From positions 51,150 through 115,149 of the forward strand of contig JAITRQ010000014.1 in NCBI GenBank assembly GCA_031288285.1: a stretch of 64,000 bases of DNA, read 5' to 3'. The stretch is from Mycoplasmataceae bacterium. GTDB taxonomy: Bacteria; Bacillota_I; Bacilli_A; Mycoplasmatales; Mycoplasmoidaceae. The translations under genes were made by a program, and so were the position numbers. The notes under the pieces were generated by a model that saw only the letters and a program-made list of their open reading frames with translations, was not told where the DNA came from and did no database searches. This document shows positions 53,866-64,000 of this stretch, piece by piece; positions within the stretch are counted from its first letter, which is position 1, and every line of letters begins with the position of its first letter.

Positions 53866-55830
53866 ATGACTGAAGCAGATAAAAAACTTAATAATTACGA
53901 ATCTTATGATGCTGATAGTATCAAAGTCCTTGAAGGGTTAGAAGCAGTTCGTAAACGTCCAGGAATGTATATTGGATCGACTGGTATCCAAGGTTTACAC
54001 CACATGGTATGAGAAATCGTGGACAACTCTATCGATGAAGCTATGGGTGGGTATGCGACAAGAGTAATTGTCACTTTAACTAAAGATGGTTCAGTCATTG
54101 TGGATGATGATGGTCGTGGTATTCCAGTTAATTTACATCCCAAAACGCATAAATCAACCGTTGAAACAGTACTAACCGTTTTACATGCGGGTGGTAAATT
54201 TGATAATGATTCTTACAAAATTTCTGGTGGATTGCACGGTGTAGGTGCATCAGTTACTAACGCCTTATCAAAATGAATGAAAGTTTGAGTATGTCGTAAT
54301 CACAAACAATACTTTGTTGAATTTCAAAATGGTGGTGTAACTGTTGCACCGTTAAAAGAAATTGGTGTTAGTGAAAAATTGCAAGGAACAGTAATTGAAT
54401 TTTATCCTGATTTTTCCATCATGGAACAATCTCCATTTGATCACAATATTATTGGTGCACGTTTACAACAATTAGCTTATTTAAACAAAGGCATTAATAT
54501 TACATTCATTGACCAACAAATGAACACCAAAGATGAATGATTCTACGAAGGTGGTTTAAGTGAATACATTGTCGATTTAAATCGTGATAAAGAAAATCTT
54601 GTGCCGACTGTTGTTTATGGTGAACACGAAAAACGTGTAAAAATTCCTAACAATCCTGATGATGAAGGATATTTAATTAGAGTAGAAGTCGCATTTCAAT
54701 ATAACCGCACATACAATAATTCTACCCACTCGTTTTGTAACAACATCAATACCACTGAAGGTGGTACGCATGAAGAAGGATTTAAGTTAGCCATTGCAAA
54801 AATTATTAACCGCTTTGCTGTTGATAAAAAATTTACTAAAGAATCTGATGAAAAATTTAGTAAAGATGATGTTTTAGAAGGTTTAACAGCAATTATTTCT
54901 GTTAAACATCCTAATCCCCAATACGAAGGACAAACCAAGCATAAATTAGGTAATACCGAAGTGCGACCACTAGTCAATGAAATTACTTCAAATATTTTCG
55001 AAAAATACATGCTTGAAAATCCTGATGACGCTACAACGATCATTAAAAAAGTAATGTTAGCGCAAGAAGCACGACGTAAATCACAAGAAGCGCGTGATGC
55101 AACAAGACGCAAATCTCCATTTGATTCGGGTTCATTGCCTGGCAAATTAACCGATTGTGATTTATCAGATAATACTGTTACTGAGCTATACATTGTCGAA
55201 GGTGACTCGGCTGGTGGAAGTGCTAAGTTGGGGCGTAATAATCAATTCCAAGCCATTCTTCCACTAAAAGGTAAAATTCTTAATGTCGAAAAAGCCAAAA
55301 CTAATAAAATTTTTGAAAATGATGAAATTATGGCGATGATCGCAGCAATTGGTGCTGGTGTTAATCCCGAATTTGATTTGCATAAAATTCGTTATCACAA
55401 AATTATCATCATGACCGACGCTGATGTTGATGGTGCCCATATTCGTATTTTATTATTAACTTTCTTTTTCCGCTATATGTTTCCATTGATTGAACAAGGT
55501 CATATTTTTGCTGCACAACCACCGTTATATAAATTTACTAGTGGTAAACTAGCTAAGTATGCTTATAGTGATAGTGAATTAGAAACATTAAAAGCTTCTG
55601 TTGGTAATGGTAAATATACTGTCCAACGTTATAAAGGTTTGGGTGAAATGGATCCGGAACAATTATGAGAAACAACAATGGATCCCACTAATCGGATTTT
55701 ACATCGCGTAACCATTGAAGATGCTATTAAAGCAGATCAACAATTCTCGTTTTTAATGGGTGATGATGTGCAACCACGCAAAGACTTCATTTCCACTAAT
55801 GCAAAATACGTTAAAAATTTAGACATTTAA
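53866..55830 (+). CDS. gyrB: DNA gyrase subunit B
   Basis: GyrB is the ATPase subunit. GHKL motifs are visible: [25 protein letters not shown] and [18 protein letters not shown]. The TOPRIM domain has [13 protein letters not shown] and [18 protein letters not shown]; the C-terminus has [15 protein letters not shown]. The 654 residues are full length. It is 5 bp upstream of gyrA. Upstream recF and dnaA are absent, so the window does not show the origin. Confidence 0.97.
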
Positions 55831-55835
55831 AAATT

Positions 55836-58388
55836 ATGCCAGAGCAAAAATCCATCATTGATCAAATTAAAATTGATTTAGACAAAACCACCGTTCATGA
55901 ACGTCCCATCACTCGTGAATTAGAGTCTTCATTTTTGGAATATGCAATGTCGGTAATTGTTGCGCGCGCTTTACCAGACGCACGCGATGGATTTAAACCG
56001 GTTCATCGTCGTGTTTTATATGCAGCATATCGTTTAGGAATGACTAGCGATAAACCACACAAAAAATCCGCAAGATTAGTTGGTGAAGTGATTGGTAAGT
56101 ATCACCCTCACGGTGACACTGCTGCATATGATACTGCTGTACGTTTAGCTCAAGATTTTTCAATGCGTTATCCCCTGATTGATGGCCATGGTAATTTTGG
56201 ATCGATTGCTGGTGATGGTGCTGCAGCAATGCGTTATACCGAAGCACGCATATCAAAGATTGCTGACACTATGATGAATGATATTGACAAAAATACTGTT
56301 GATTTCACCGACAATTATGATGGTAGCGAACAAGAACCCGTTGTTTTACCAGCACTTTTCCCTAATTTATTAGCTAATGGTTCAAGTGGTATTGCGGTGG
56401 GAATGGCTACTAATATTCCACCACATAATCTTGTGGAAATCGTTAATGCTATTAAATTAATTGCCAACAATCCCGAAGTCGATTTCACCACTATTCGTCA
56501 AGTTTTACAAGGTCCTGATTTTCCAACTGGTGCAGAAATAATCGGTTCGAATGGTATTGACGCTTATTTCCAGACTGGTAAAGGCTCAGTAACGGTTCGT
56601 GCAAAATATTCCTACAAAACTCATGATAATGGTAAATCCACAATCACCATTACTGAAATCCCCTACATGGTCAATACCACTTCACTAAACGATAAAATCA
56701 TCGAATTAGTTAAAAATGGTACAGTTGATGGTGTTGCTGACCTTAAAGGTGGCCCAACACGTGAAGGATTAAGATTCATCATCGAAACCAAGCGCGATAT
56801 TATTCCTGAAGTTCTAATGAACCAATTGTTTAAAGCAACCCAATTGCAAACTAATTTTAGTGTCAACATGTTAGCGTTAGTCAATGGTGAACCAAAAATT
56901 TTAAATATTAAAGAAGTTATTAATATTTATTTGCAACACCAAATAAATGTTTTAACTCGTCGAACTAACTTTGAACTTAAAAAAGCCCAAGAACGCGAAC
57001 ACGTTCTTGAAGGACTTAGCATTGCTACAGACCATATTGATGAAGTAATTAATATCATTCGCCAAGCTGACGATACTGATCAATCTGCCAAGCAATTGCG
57101 CGATAAATACCAGTTAACCGATATTCAAGCTAAAGCCATCTTGGATATGCGTTTGCGGACATTAAGCAACATGGAACGTCATAAGATTGAAACCGAATTA
57201 CAAGAACTTAAGCAAATGATTACTGACTATAAAGATATTCTAGCAAATCACCCGCGTAAACTACACATTATTGAAGAAGAATTAGATAAATTAGTAAAAC
57301 GTTTTGGTGACCCCCGTCGCACTACAATTGATTCAGCCGCAACTGCTGAAATCGATGATGAAGATTTAATCCCAGTACAAGACGTTATTATCACAATGTC
57401 ATCTCGTGGTTATTTGAAACGTATGCCAATTGATACATACCGTGTACAAAAGCGTGGTGGTGTGGGCGTAATCGGCTTGCAAACACACGAAGATGATGAT
57501 GTGGAAAAAATCATTACCGCTTCAACACACACCGATTTATTGTTTTTTACCGATCATGGTAAGGTTTATCGTATTCGTGGCCATCAAGTACCATTAGGCT
57601 CACGTCAATCTAAGGGTGTACCAGCCATTAATATCATTGGTATTGAAAAAGGTGAACGTATTTTATCAATCTTAACTACTGATGAATATACCAATGCTTG
57701 CTTATTTTTTACTACTATTCGTGGTATTGCAAAAAAAACTCATTTAACTGATTTTGAACGCATTAACCGCAACGGTAAAATTGCTATTAGTTTAAAAGAT
57801 GGTGACAAGTTATTTAAAGTTGTTAAAGTATTTGATAACGAAGAAATATACATTGGCGCATCAAATGGTAATATGGTACGTTTTAATGAAAATCAAATTC
57901 GCTCAATGGGCCGACCCGCCGTTGGTGTACATGGTATTAGCTTAGGTGAAAAAGACACTGTTGTTGGTTTATCTACATCAGCTAGTGGTAATTTAATTTT
58001 ATCTGTAGGTGCCAAGGGTATTGGCAAGTTAACTCCAGTTGAAGAATATCGCCTAACTAAACGATACGCTAAGGGTGTGCGTACTTTAAAAATTACTTCT
58101 AAAACTGGCAAGCTTATTTATGTTGGCGCTGTTAAGGGTGATGAAGATGCATTAATGATTACTTCTAAAGGAAAAGTTATTCGTTTCTCTTTGGCACAAG
58201 TTAGTCGTATCGGACGTTCAACTCAAGGTGTCAAACTAATGAATGTCATTGATGGTGAAAAAATTCAATCAGTTACCATGTTTAGACCTGACGAAATTCG
58301 TGATGCGCAAGTGCCAATTGATACTGATGCTATCGACAATGAAGATCAATTAAAATTACAAGATGCTGAACAAAATAAACCAGCATAA
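55836..58388 (+). CDS. gyrA: DNA gyrase subunit A
   Basis: GyrA cuts and religates DNA. The catalytic Tyr lies in AAMRYTEARIS near residue 133. RALPDARDGFKPVHRRVLY and GKYHPHGDTAAYD form the quinolone-pocket region; note Ala-Ala after DT. The C-terminal beta-pinwheel contains the GyrA box QKRGGVG near residue 545 and further blades. At 850 residues with the GyrA box it is gyrase rather than ParC. It contains no TGA codon, unlike most neighbours. Confidence 0.97.
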   Translation: MPEQKSIIDQIKIDLDKTTVHERPITRELESSFLEYAMSVIVARALPDARDGFKPVHRRVLYAAYRLGMTSDKPHKKSARLVGEVIGKYHPHGDTAAYDTAVRLAQDFSMRYPLIDGHGNFGSIAGDGAAAMRYTEARISKIADTMMNDIDKNTVDFTDNYDGSEQEPVVLPALFPNLLANGSSGIAVGMATNIPPHNLVEIVNAIKLIANNPEVDFTTIRQVLQGPDFPTGAEIIGSNGIDAYFQTGKGSVTVRAKYSYKTHDNGKSTITITEIPYMVNTTSLNDKIIELVKNGTVDGVADLKGGPTREGLRFIIETKRDIIPEVLMNQLFKATQLQTNFSVNMLALVNGEPKILNIKEVINIYLQHQINVLTRRTNFELKKAQEREHVLEGLSIATDHIDEVINIIRQADDTDQSAKQLRDKYQLTDIQAKAILDMRLRTLSNMERHKIETELQELKQMITDYKDILANHPRKLHIIEEELDKLVKRFGDPRRTTIDSAATAEIDDEDLIPVQDVIITMSSRGYLKRMPIDTYRVQKRGGVGVIGLQTHEDDDVEKIITASTHTDLLFFTDHGKVYRIRGHQVPLGSRQSKGVPAINIIGIEKGERILSILTTDEYTNACLFFTTIRGIAKKTHLTDFERINRNGKIAISLKDGDKLFKVVKVFDNEEIYIGASNGNMVRFNENQIRSMGRPAVGVHGISLGEKDTVVGLSTSASGNLILSVGAKGIGKLTPVEEYRLTKRYAKGVRTLKITSKTGKLIYVGAVKGDEDALMITSKGKVIRFSLAQVSRIGRSTQGVKLMNVIDGEKIQSVTMFRPDEIRDAQVPIDTDAIDNEDQLKLQDAEQNKPA

Positions 58389-58392
58389 CAAT

Positions 58393-59037
58393 TTATAATT
58401 TCTTTTCTCAAATATCCAAATAGACTAAACGAATAATACTTGCTAAATCGGCATTTGACGCAATGTTTTTGAAATGCTCTAATCTTTTAGCATTATTAGT
58501 AATATGGCGTTTTAGTGTTTTGCGAAAAATTTTAAACTTTAGAATGCGATTATCTACCACATCAGGATAAGCTTCAAATAATAAATCCAACACTTTATGT
58601 AAATGATCTTGTTGTTCGTTATATTTAGCAATATCTTTAAGCGAATGAACACCTAGTGATTTTAGATGTTTCTTGATTTCTTTTTTATGTGTATATTGAC
58701 GATACCATTCACCTTCGGTCAAATGTAGCGATTTTGCCGTACGTAAATTGAGTAGTTTTACAATTAAAATATATAATGCCAATACCATACTAATGCCTTC
58801 AGAAACAGCAATACCAATAATTTCGTAAATCGGGACATTTTCAAAAATCATTAAGATTGCATAAGCAATTCATGAAATGCTACATATCGGATAAAAAATA
58901 TACATTCATTTCGATAATGAAGTGGTGTTGCGTGTCTTAGAAACTTGTCATACAGCTGGAATTAGCAAAAGTACAGTTAACAAAACTGCTAACCACATAA
59001 AAATCTGTAATGTAATTACTCCGATAGCGTGTGACAT
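58393..59037 (-). CDS. PQ-loop/SemiSWEET-like membrane protein
   Basis: This 214-residue protein starts MSHAIGVITLQIFMWLAVLL. It has three N-terminal helices with IPAVWQVSKTRNTTSLSKWM, followed by SISWIAYAIL, which fits the P-x-Q/W-V-x-K-T-x-S-x2-S motif of SemiSWEET/PQ-loop transporters. The second half is a helical cytoplasmic domain of about 110 residues without a recognised family. Several TGA Trp codons are present. Sugar transport is a possibility only. It is convergent with gyrA. Confidence 0.65.
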
Positions 59038-59054
59038 AACTATATTTTATTATT

Positions 59055-59705
59055 TTATTCAAAGATCAAATCGTTTTGATTAGTGATTTTGAAATTCATA
59101 TTTGAACCCATTACTAAGTGTTTTGTCAATAATGTTAATTTCAAATATGTAAATAAATCAGTGACTCTAGGATTATCAATGTGTGACGACCAATATTTAT
59201 ATTGAAACGTTTGTGGCGTTTGTACTAAAAATTTATTGTCGCGTGAAACATAACTAATTGTTTTATTTAATTGACACAGTGAATCAGCCAATGGTAGCAC
59301 CGTTGAAGCATAACCGTGTTTTTTAGCCACACAAATATTATCATTAATGATTCGTGAATTTACATTAATTCGTGCCGCATCATGAGTAATGATAATATCC
59401 GTTGGCAATATTGAATAGTTAGCATTTAAAAATGCCATTGCTTTGATTAATGACTGAGTTCGTGTTTGTACACTGCCGTCACAAACAATTACACGTTTAT
59501 AGATCGATGATGTTAATCATTTTTTATATTGATTTGTATATTTGGGATTTACAACTAAAAAAATACGATTAATTTTTGATTGTTTTAAAAAAGTATCAAC
59601 TGTATATAAAAATACCGGTTTTTGTTTAATTAAAACTAATGGTTTAATTTGTTTTTGTCGCAAACGGGTTCCTGTTCCAGCAGCAAGTAATATGGCGTAT
59701 ATCAT
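59055..59705 (-). CDS. ispD: 2-C-methyl-D-erythritol 4-phosphate cytidylyltransferase
   Basis: IspD is an MEP-pathway enzyme making CDP-methylerythritol. It starts MIYAILLAAGTGTRLRQ (the L-x3-G-x-G-x-R nucleotide loop), has KPLVLIKQKPVFLYTVDTF, ITHDAARINV (family HDAAR-P region) and VQTPQTFQYKY. The 216 residues are slightly short. TGA Trp codons interrupt it once under the standard code. TarI-like cytidylyltransferases are an alternative, but ispF sits 1.4 kb away, supporting IspD. The start abuts folD. Confidence 0.85.
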
Positions 59706-60566
59706 TTATTGAATGTGGTGTTGAATTTTAGTCAATGTAATTAAATTTTGCATTAACATCACCACGGTCATAGGTCCTACACCACCCGGTACGGGAGTAA
59801 CATATCCTGGTATATCTTTTATTTTAGCAAAATCAACATCACCACAAATATGATTGTGCACGTCACGATTTACTCCAACATCAATAATTACTGCACCAGG
59901 CTTAATGTAAGTTTCATCAATAATTTTAGCTTTACCAATTGCACTAATGAGAATATCCGCTTTTTTGCATACACTACGTAATTCTTTGGTCAAAGAGTGG
60001 CACAAAGTCACAGTTGCATTGTCTAATAACAGCAATGAAGCTAATGGCTTACCAACAATATTGCTACGACCAACAATCACTGTTTCTTTACCTTCAATAT
60101 CAATATGTGAACGCTTTAATAACTGCACTATACCTGCAGGCGTACACGGTTTGAGCTTGACTTCAGATTTACGCGCTGTCCATAATTTACCAATATTTAT
60201 TAAATGAAAGCAATCCACATCTTTATGCGGAGCAATATGTTCGATAACATTAGCCTCATTAATATGTTTGGGAAGTGGCATCTGTACTAAAATACCATTT
60301 ACATTATGATCATTATTTAATTGTTGAATAGTATTGATGAGATCTTGATCATTAATCGTGCTAGGAAAATGTTTTAATTCAGCACGAATATTCAGTGATT
60401 GTGCTAATTTCAATTTGTTTTTAATGTAAACATTGCTAGCATACTCATCGCCAATTTGAACAATCACTAAAGTGGGGACAATATGTGAATGATTTAATTG
60501 GTCCACTTCTTGCTTCAATTCATTGATAATATCGTTAGCAATTTTTTTACCATCAATTATTGTCAT
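59706..60566 (-). CDS. folD: Methylenetetrahydrofolate dehydrogenase/cyclohydrolase
   Basis: FolD interconverts one-carbon folates. It has VQIGDEYASNVYIKNK with the catalytic Lys near residue 54, GILVQMPLPKHI, the KPCTPAGIVQLL segment, IVGRSNIVGKPLASLLL and the C-terminal PGGVGPMTVVMLMQN. The 286-residue length is typical. It is on the minus strand upstream of ispD, and divergent from ispF. Confidence 0.96.
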   Translation of the reverse strand: MTIIDGKKIANDIINELKQEVDQLNHSHIVPTLVIVQIGDEYASNVYIKNKLKLAQSLNIRAELKHFPSTINDQDLINTIQQLNNDHNVNGILVQMPLPKHINEANVIEHIAPHKDVDCFHLINIGKLWTARKSEVKLKPCTPAGIVQLLKRSHIDIEGKETVIVGRSNIVGKPLASLLLLDNATVTLCHSLTKELRSVCKKADILISAIGKAKIIDETYIKPGAVIIDVGVNRDVHNHICGDVDFAKIKDIPGYVTPVPGGVGPMTVVMLMQNLITLTKIQHHIQ

Positions 60567-60618
60567 AATTAATCATTAATTATATGCATCTTTATATTGT
60601 AAAATTAAAACACTTCGT

Positions 60619-61086
60619 ATGCAACATCGCATTGGACAGGGCTATGACTGCCATTTACTATCGAAACATCGCCAATCTAGTCAAATTCGCTTGGGTGGAA
60701 TTAATATCTTATCCAAATACCAAATCGTAGCTCATTCTGATGGTGATGTCGTTTTACACGCAATTAGTAACGCAATTTTAGGAACAATTCAAAAAGGTGA
60801 TATTGGTGAATATTTCCCTGACATTGATCCCCAAAATCGCGGGTTAAATTCAACAATCATTTTAAAACATGTTTTAAAATTACTTAGGCAAGCAAAGTAT
60901 CAAATTGTAAACATTGATTTGACTATCCAATGTCAAAATATTTATTTGATGGAGCATAAAAGAAATATTGCAATCTCAATTAGTAAATTAACTAAATGTT
61001 CACTAGTCAATGTAAAAGCAACCCGATTTGAACAGCCAACATCGCTAATTGCTTGTAATGTCATAATTTTAACGAAAAGGAGATAA
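60619..61086 (+). CDS. ispF: 2-C-methyl-D-erythritol 2,4-cyclodiphosphate synthase
   Basis: IspF closes the cyclodiphosphate in the MEP pathway. It has RIGQGYDCHLL (zinc Asp and His), RLGGINI, AHSDGDVVLHAISNAILG and GDIGEYFPDIDP. The 155-residue length is exact for the family. It ends 2 bp before nagB, whose ribosome-binding site lies in its last codons. Confidence 0.95.
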   Translation: MQHRIGQGYDCHLLSKHRQSSQIRLGGINILSKYQIVAHSDGDVVLHAISNAILGTIQKGDIGEYFPDIDPQNRGLNSTIILKHVLKLLRQAKYQIVNIDLTIQCQNIYLMEHKRNIAISISKLTKCSLVNVKATRFEQPTSLIACNVIILTKRR

Positions 61087-61088
61087 TC

Positions 61089-61802
61089 ATGGTTAAATTT
61101 AAATACTATACTAATTCACAAAAAATTGCTTTCGCAGTTAGTAAAATTTTTATTGATCAAGTCAAAGCAAAGCCTAATACGGTATTTATTCTTGCAACCG
61201 GTAGTTCACCATTATTAACTTATCAAGAACTAGTCAAAGACTATCAAAGCAATCATACCGATTGATCACACGTTACAACATTTAACTTGGATGAATATGT
61301 TGATTTAAATCCCCGTTTTAGTGATCAATCATATCGCTGTTTTATGGATCAGAATTTGTTTAATGTTGTTAATATTAAATTAAATCATACTCATTTTCCT
61401 ACTCCAAATACAGTTAATGGTCAATACGAGCAATTAATTGCCAATGCAAATGGTGTAGATATAGCTTTGCTAGGAGTTGGCGTTAACGGTCATATTGCTT
61501 TTAACGAACCGCGTAGTCCACTTGATTCAATCACGCGAATTGTTAATTTAACTCCGTCAACTAGACAAGCTAATGCGCGTTTCTTTAATAACAATGTTGG
61601 TGCTGTTCCTAAACAAGCAATTACTTGTGGTTTACAAACTATTCTCAATGCGCGTCGTATTATTTTAATTGCCACTGGTCACGCAAAAAAATTAGCATTA
61701 ACTAAACTAATGCACACTAAAATCTACGATCCTCATTGACCGATTACTGCATTACACAGTCATACCGACGTGACAATTTATACTGATCAAATAATTAAAT
61801 AA
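61089..61802 (+). CDS. nagB: Glucosamine-6-phosphate deaminase
   Basis: NagB converts glucosamine-6-P to fructose-6-P and ammonia. It has LATGSSPLLTYQEL (phosphate loop), TFNLDEYVDL, LGVGVNGHIAFNEPRS (catalytic His) and CGLQTILNARRII. The 237 residues match the family. AAGGAG (61077-61082) lies 6 bp before the ATG. TGA encodes Trp at 61264 and 61738. It implies use of amino sugars, for example from host glycans. Confidence 0.94.
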
Positions 61803-61909
61803 CATAATGGCATCACGACTAACTAGTTAAACTTTGTATCTGTAAGCATAAAAGTTAGATATCTTTCCCAAAACATATTTAGTAATCTAATAAGAAACCA
61901 TTTAAAGAA

Positions 61910-63026
61910 TTAAAGATTTTGGTAAATATCCAGTAATTCATAACGATCAATACTTAGTTCATTCATATATTTCTCCTTTAATTTAAATATCGAATCTATA
62001 ACTTTTATTTTTTCTTCAGGTACCGCATGATGTAATAATTCATGACAATACGGACAAATGGGTAAGGCATTATCAATAGAACCTAAATCTAAATTTTTAA
62101 ATGTTTTTTGCATTGAAGCCGGGATAATATGATGAACATGTAAAAAGTTTTGATTTTTACCATATTTATTTATGTGAAATAGCTTATCATTTTTATCTAT
62201 GGAGCAAAGAAAATCAAAATTTTCTTTTGCTTTATTTTTAATTTCTTCCGTGAATTCTACACGCCTTGCAAAATGCTGACTGGTATAAATAGAAGCAGTA
62301 TTATCAAATAATAAGTCTTCATCAAGAATTAATTCGCTATCTTTCGCCATTTTTAGAATGTCATCAGGTAGTGTGTAAAAATTATTTTTTTTCAAAAATA
62401 TACCTATATCTCTTAATCCGTTTATAACTCAAGTATGAAATTTAGGGTATTCTTGTTTTCTAATAAAATTCTCTTTCATTAAATCACTTTTATTTTTGAT
62501 AAAAGGGATTCATTCTTTAAAATCATCAGCAGATAGGTTACCATATTTATTAATCAAATAAAATATTATTCTAAATGGGAACAAGTGAGGTGTATTCGTT
62601 CTTGATACAGCTTTGTTATTAGCAAAATTAACGTTTAAAAGTGCTAATACAAAAAAATAAATCGAATCAGAAATTTTATTATTGTCGTAATAATTAAGAA
62701 AAATTCTTCCGTTTGTTGTAAGAATATATTTATTTGTGAATTTGTCAGTTTTTAGTTCATCGACAAGACCAAAAAAAATTAATGGCTTTATAAAATGGAT
62801 TAAATATGAATTATTTTCTTTAAAATTATTAATATTTCTTTTCAAATATGGAATTAAACCTTTTTTCACATCTTTAGTATTGGGTTTATACTCTTTAATG
62901 TATCTTAAAGTTCAAAAAGATCGATCTCTAATTATTGTGTTCTCTGATTCCTTATCACTAAAATTAGAATTAAATATTTTTGAATTACCTGGCGCCTGTC
63001 ATTTAATTTGTTTTCCTAAAATTCTT

Positions 63027-63034
<8 letters not shown>
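61910..63034 (-). CDS. HNH endonuclease of a second restriction-modification system
   Basis: This 374-residue protein starts MARRILGKQIKWQAPGN. The middle resembles a winged helix (LIFFGLVDELKTDKFTNKYI, TTNGRIFLNYY). The C-terminal third carries the HNH nuclease motif: FLHVHHIIPASM, then NALPICPYCHELLHHAV. Several TGA codons encode Trp, including at 62510, where the standard code would break it. Its start overlaps the end of the downstream-read m5C methyltransferase gene by 8 bp, so the two form one operon, with the methyltransferase first. Recognition site unknown. Confidence 0.82.

Positions 63035-64000
<966 letters not shown>

Noticed and set aside
53460..53866. Chromosomal replication origin near gyrB
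   Set aside because: No dnaA or dnaN gene and no cluster of TTATCCACA-like boxes is visible; gyrB position alone is not enough.

Overview
The window is AT-rich bacterial DNA that can only be read with UGA as tryptophan. Dozens of genes (lgt, lspA, gatA, gyrB, ftsK, pstS and others) become continuous only when in-frame TGA is sense. Together with the compact, overlapping gene layout and the mnmE-holB-tmk, hprK-lgt-trxB-whiA, pstSCAB-phoU and yaaA-gyrB-gyrA blocks, this points to a Mollicute of the Mycoplasma type. Two MEP-pathway isoprenoid genes (ispD, ispF) and a bacterial 2[4Fe-4S] ferredoxin suggest a relative of the M. penetrans / Malacoplasma group, possibly near the Trichomonas-associated Candidatus M. 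girerdii. That placement is inference.

Layout. 1-19.6 kb is housekeeping: tatD, mnmE, holB, tmk, a 48-residue Cys-rich protein and serS on the minus strand; a glycosyltransferase, an RDD protein, pcrA and ymdB on the plus strand; a pseudouridine synthase and lspA on the minus strand; then hprK-lgt-trxB-whiA-secG-rnr-smpB as one tight plus-strand operon; then an amino-acid permease. 19.6-28.6 kb is accessory: a trypsin-like peptidase lipoprotein, tRNA-Leu, a small lipoprotein, a Fic enzyme with a ribbon-helix-helix regulator and 12-bp phased operator repeats, an AbiH-type phage-resistance gene, yebC, and a restriction-modification system made of a fused m5C/amino methyltransferase and a divergent HNH nuclease.

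28.7-40.6 kb returns to core genes: gatCAB, an ECF transporter subunit, trmL, ferredoxin, tsaB, rimI, tRNA-Glu(CTC) and tRNA-Gln(CTG), recU, gpsA, der, cmk and degV. 40.6-45.2 kb carries a giant YhgE/Pip-like membrane protein convergent with an FtsK whose Walker motifs are degenerate. 45.3-52.1 kb holds tRNA-Leu(GAG), an RNase J paralogue without metal ligands, and the phosphate-uptake cluster. 52.3-61.8 kb has an iron alcohol dehydrogenase, yaaA-gyrB-gyrA behind a perfect 36-bp palindrome, a PQ-loop protein, ispD, folD, ispF and nagB. 61.9-64.0 kb is a second restriction-modification system: an HNH nuclease and an m5C methyltransferase interrupted by a (TA)15 tract that currently puts the two halves in different frames. 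This is a likely phase-variable switch.

The most interesting signals are the (TA)15 methyltransferase switch, the 12-bp phased repeats around the RHH-Fic pair, the m5C/amino methyltransferase fusion, the ATPase-dead FtsK, and the palindrome in front of the gyrase operon.
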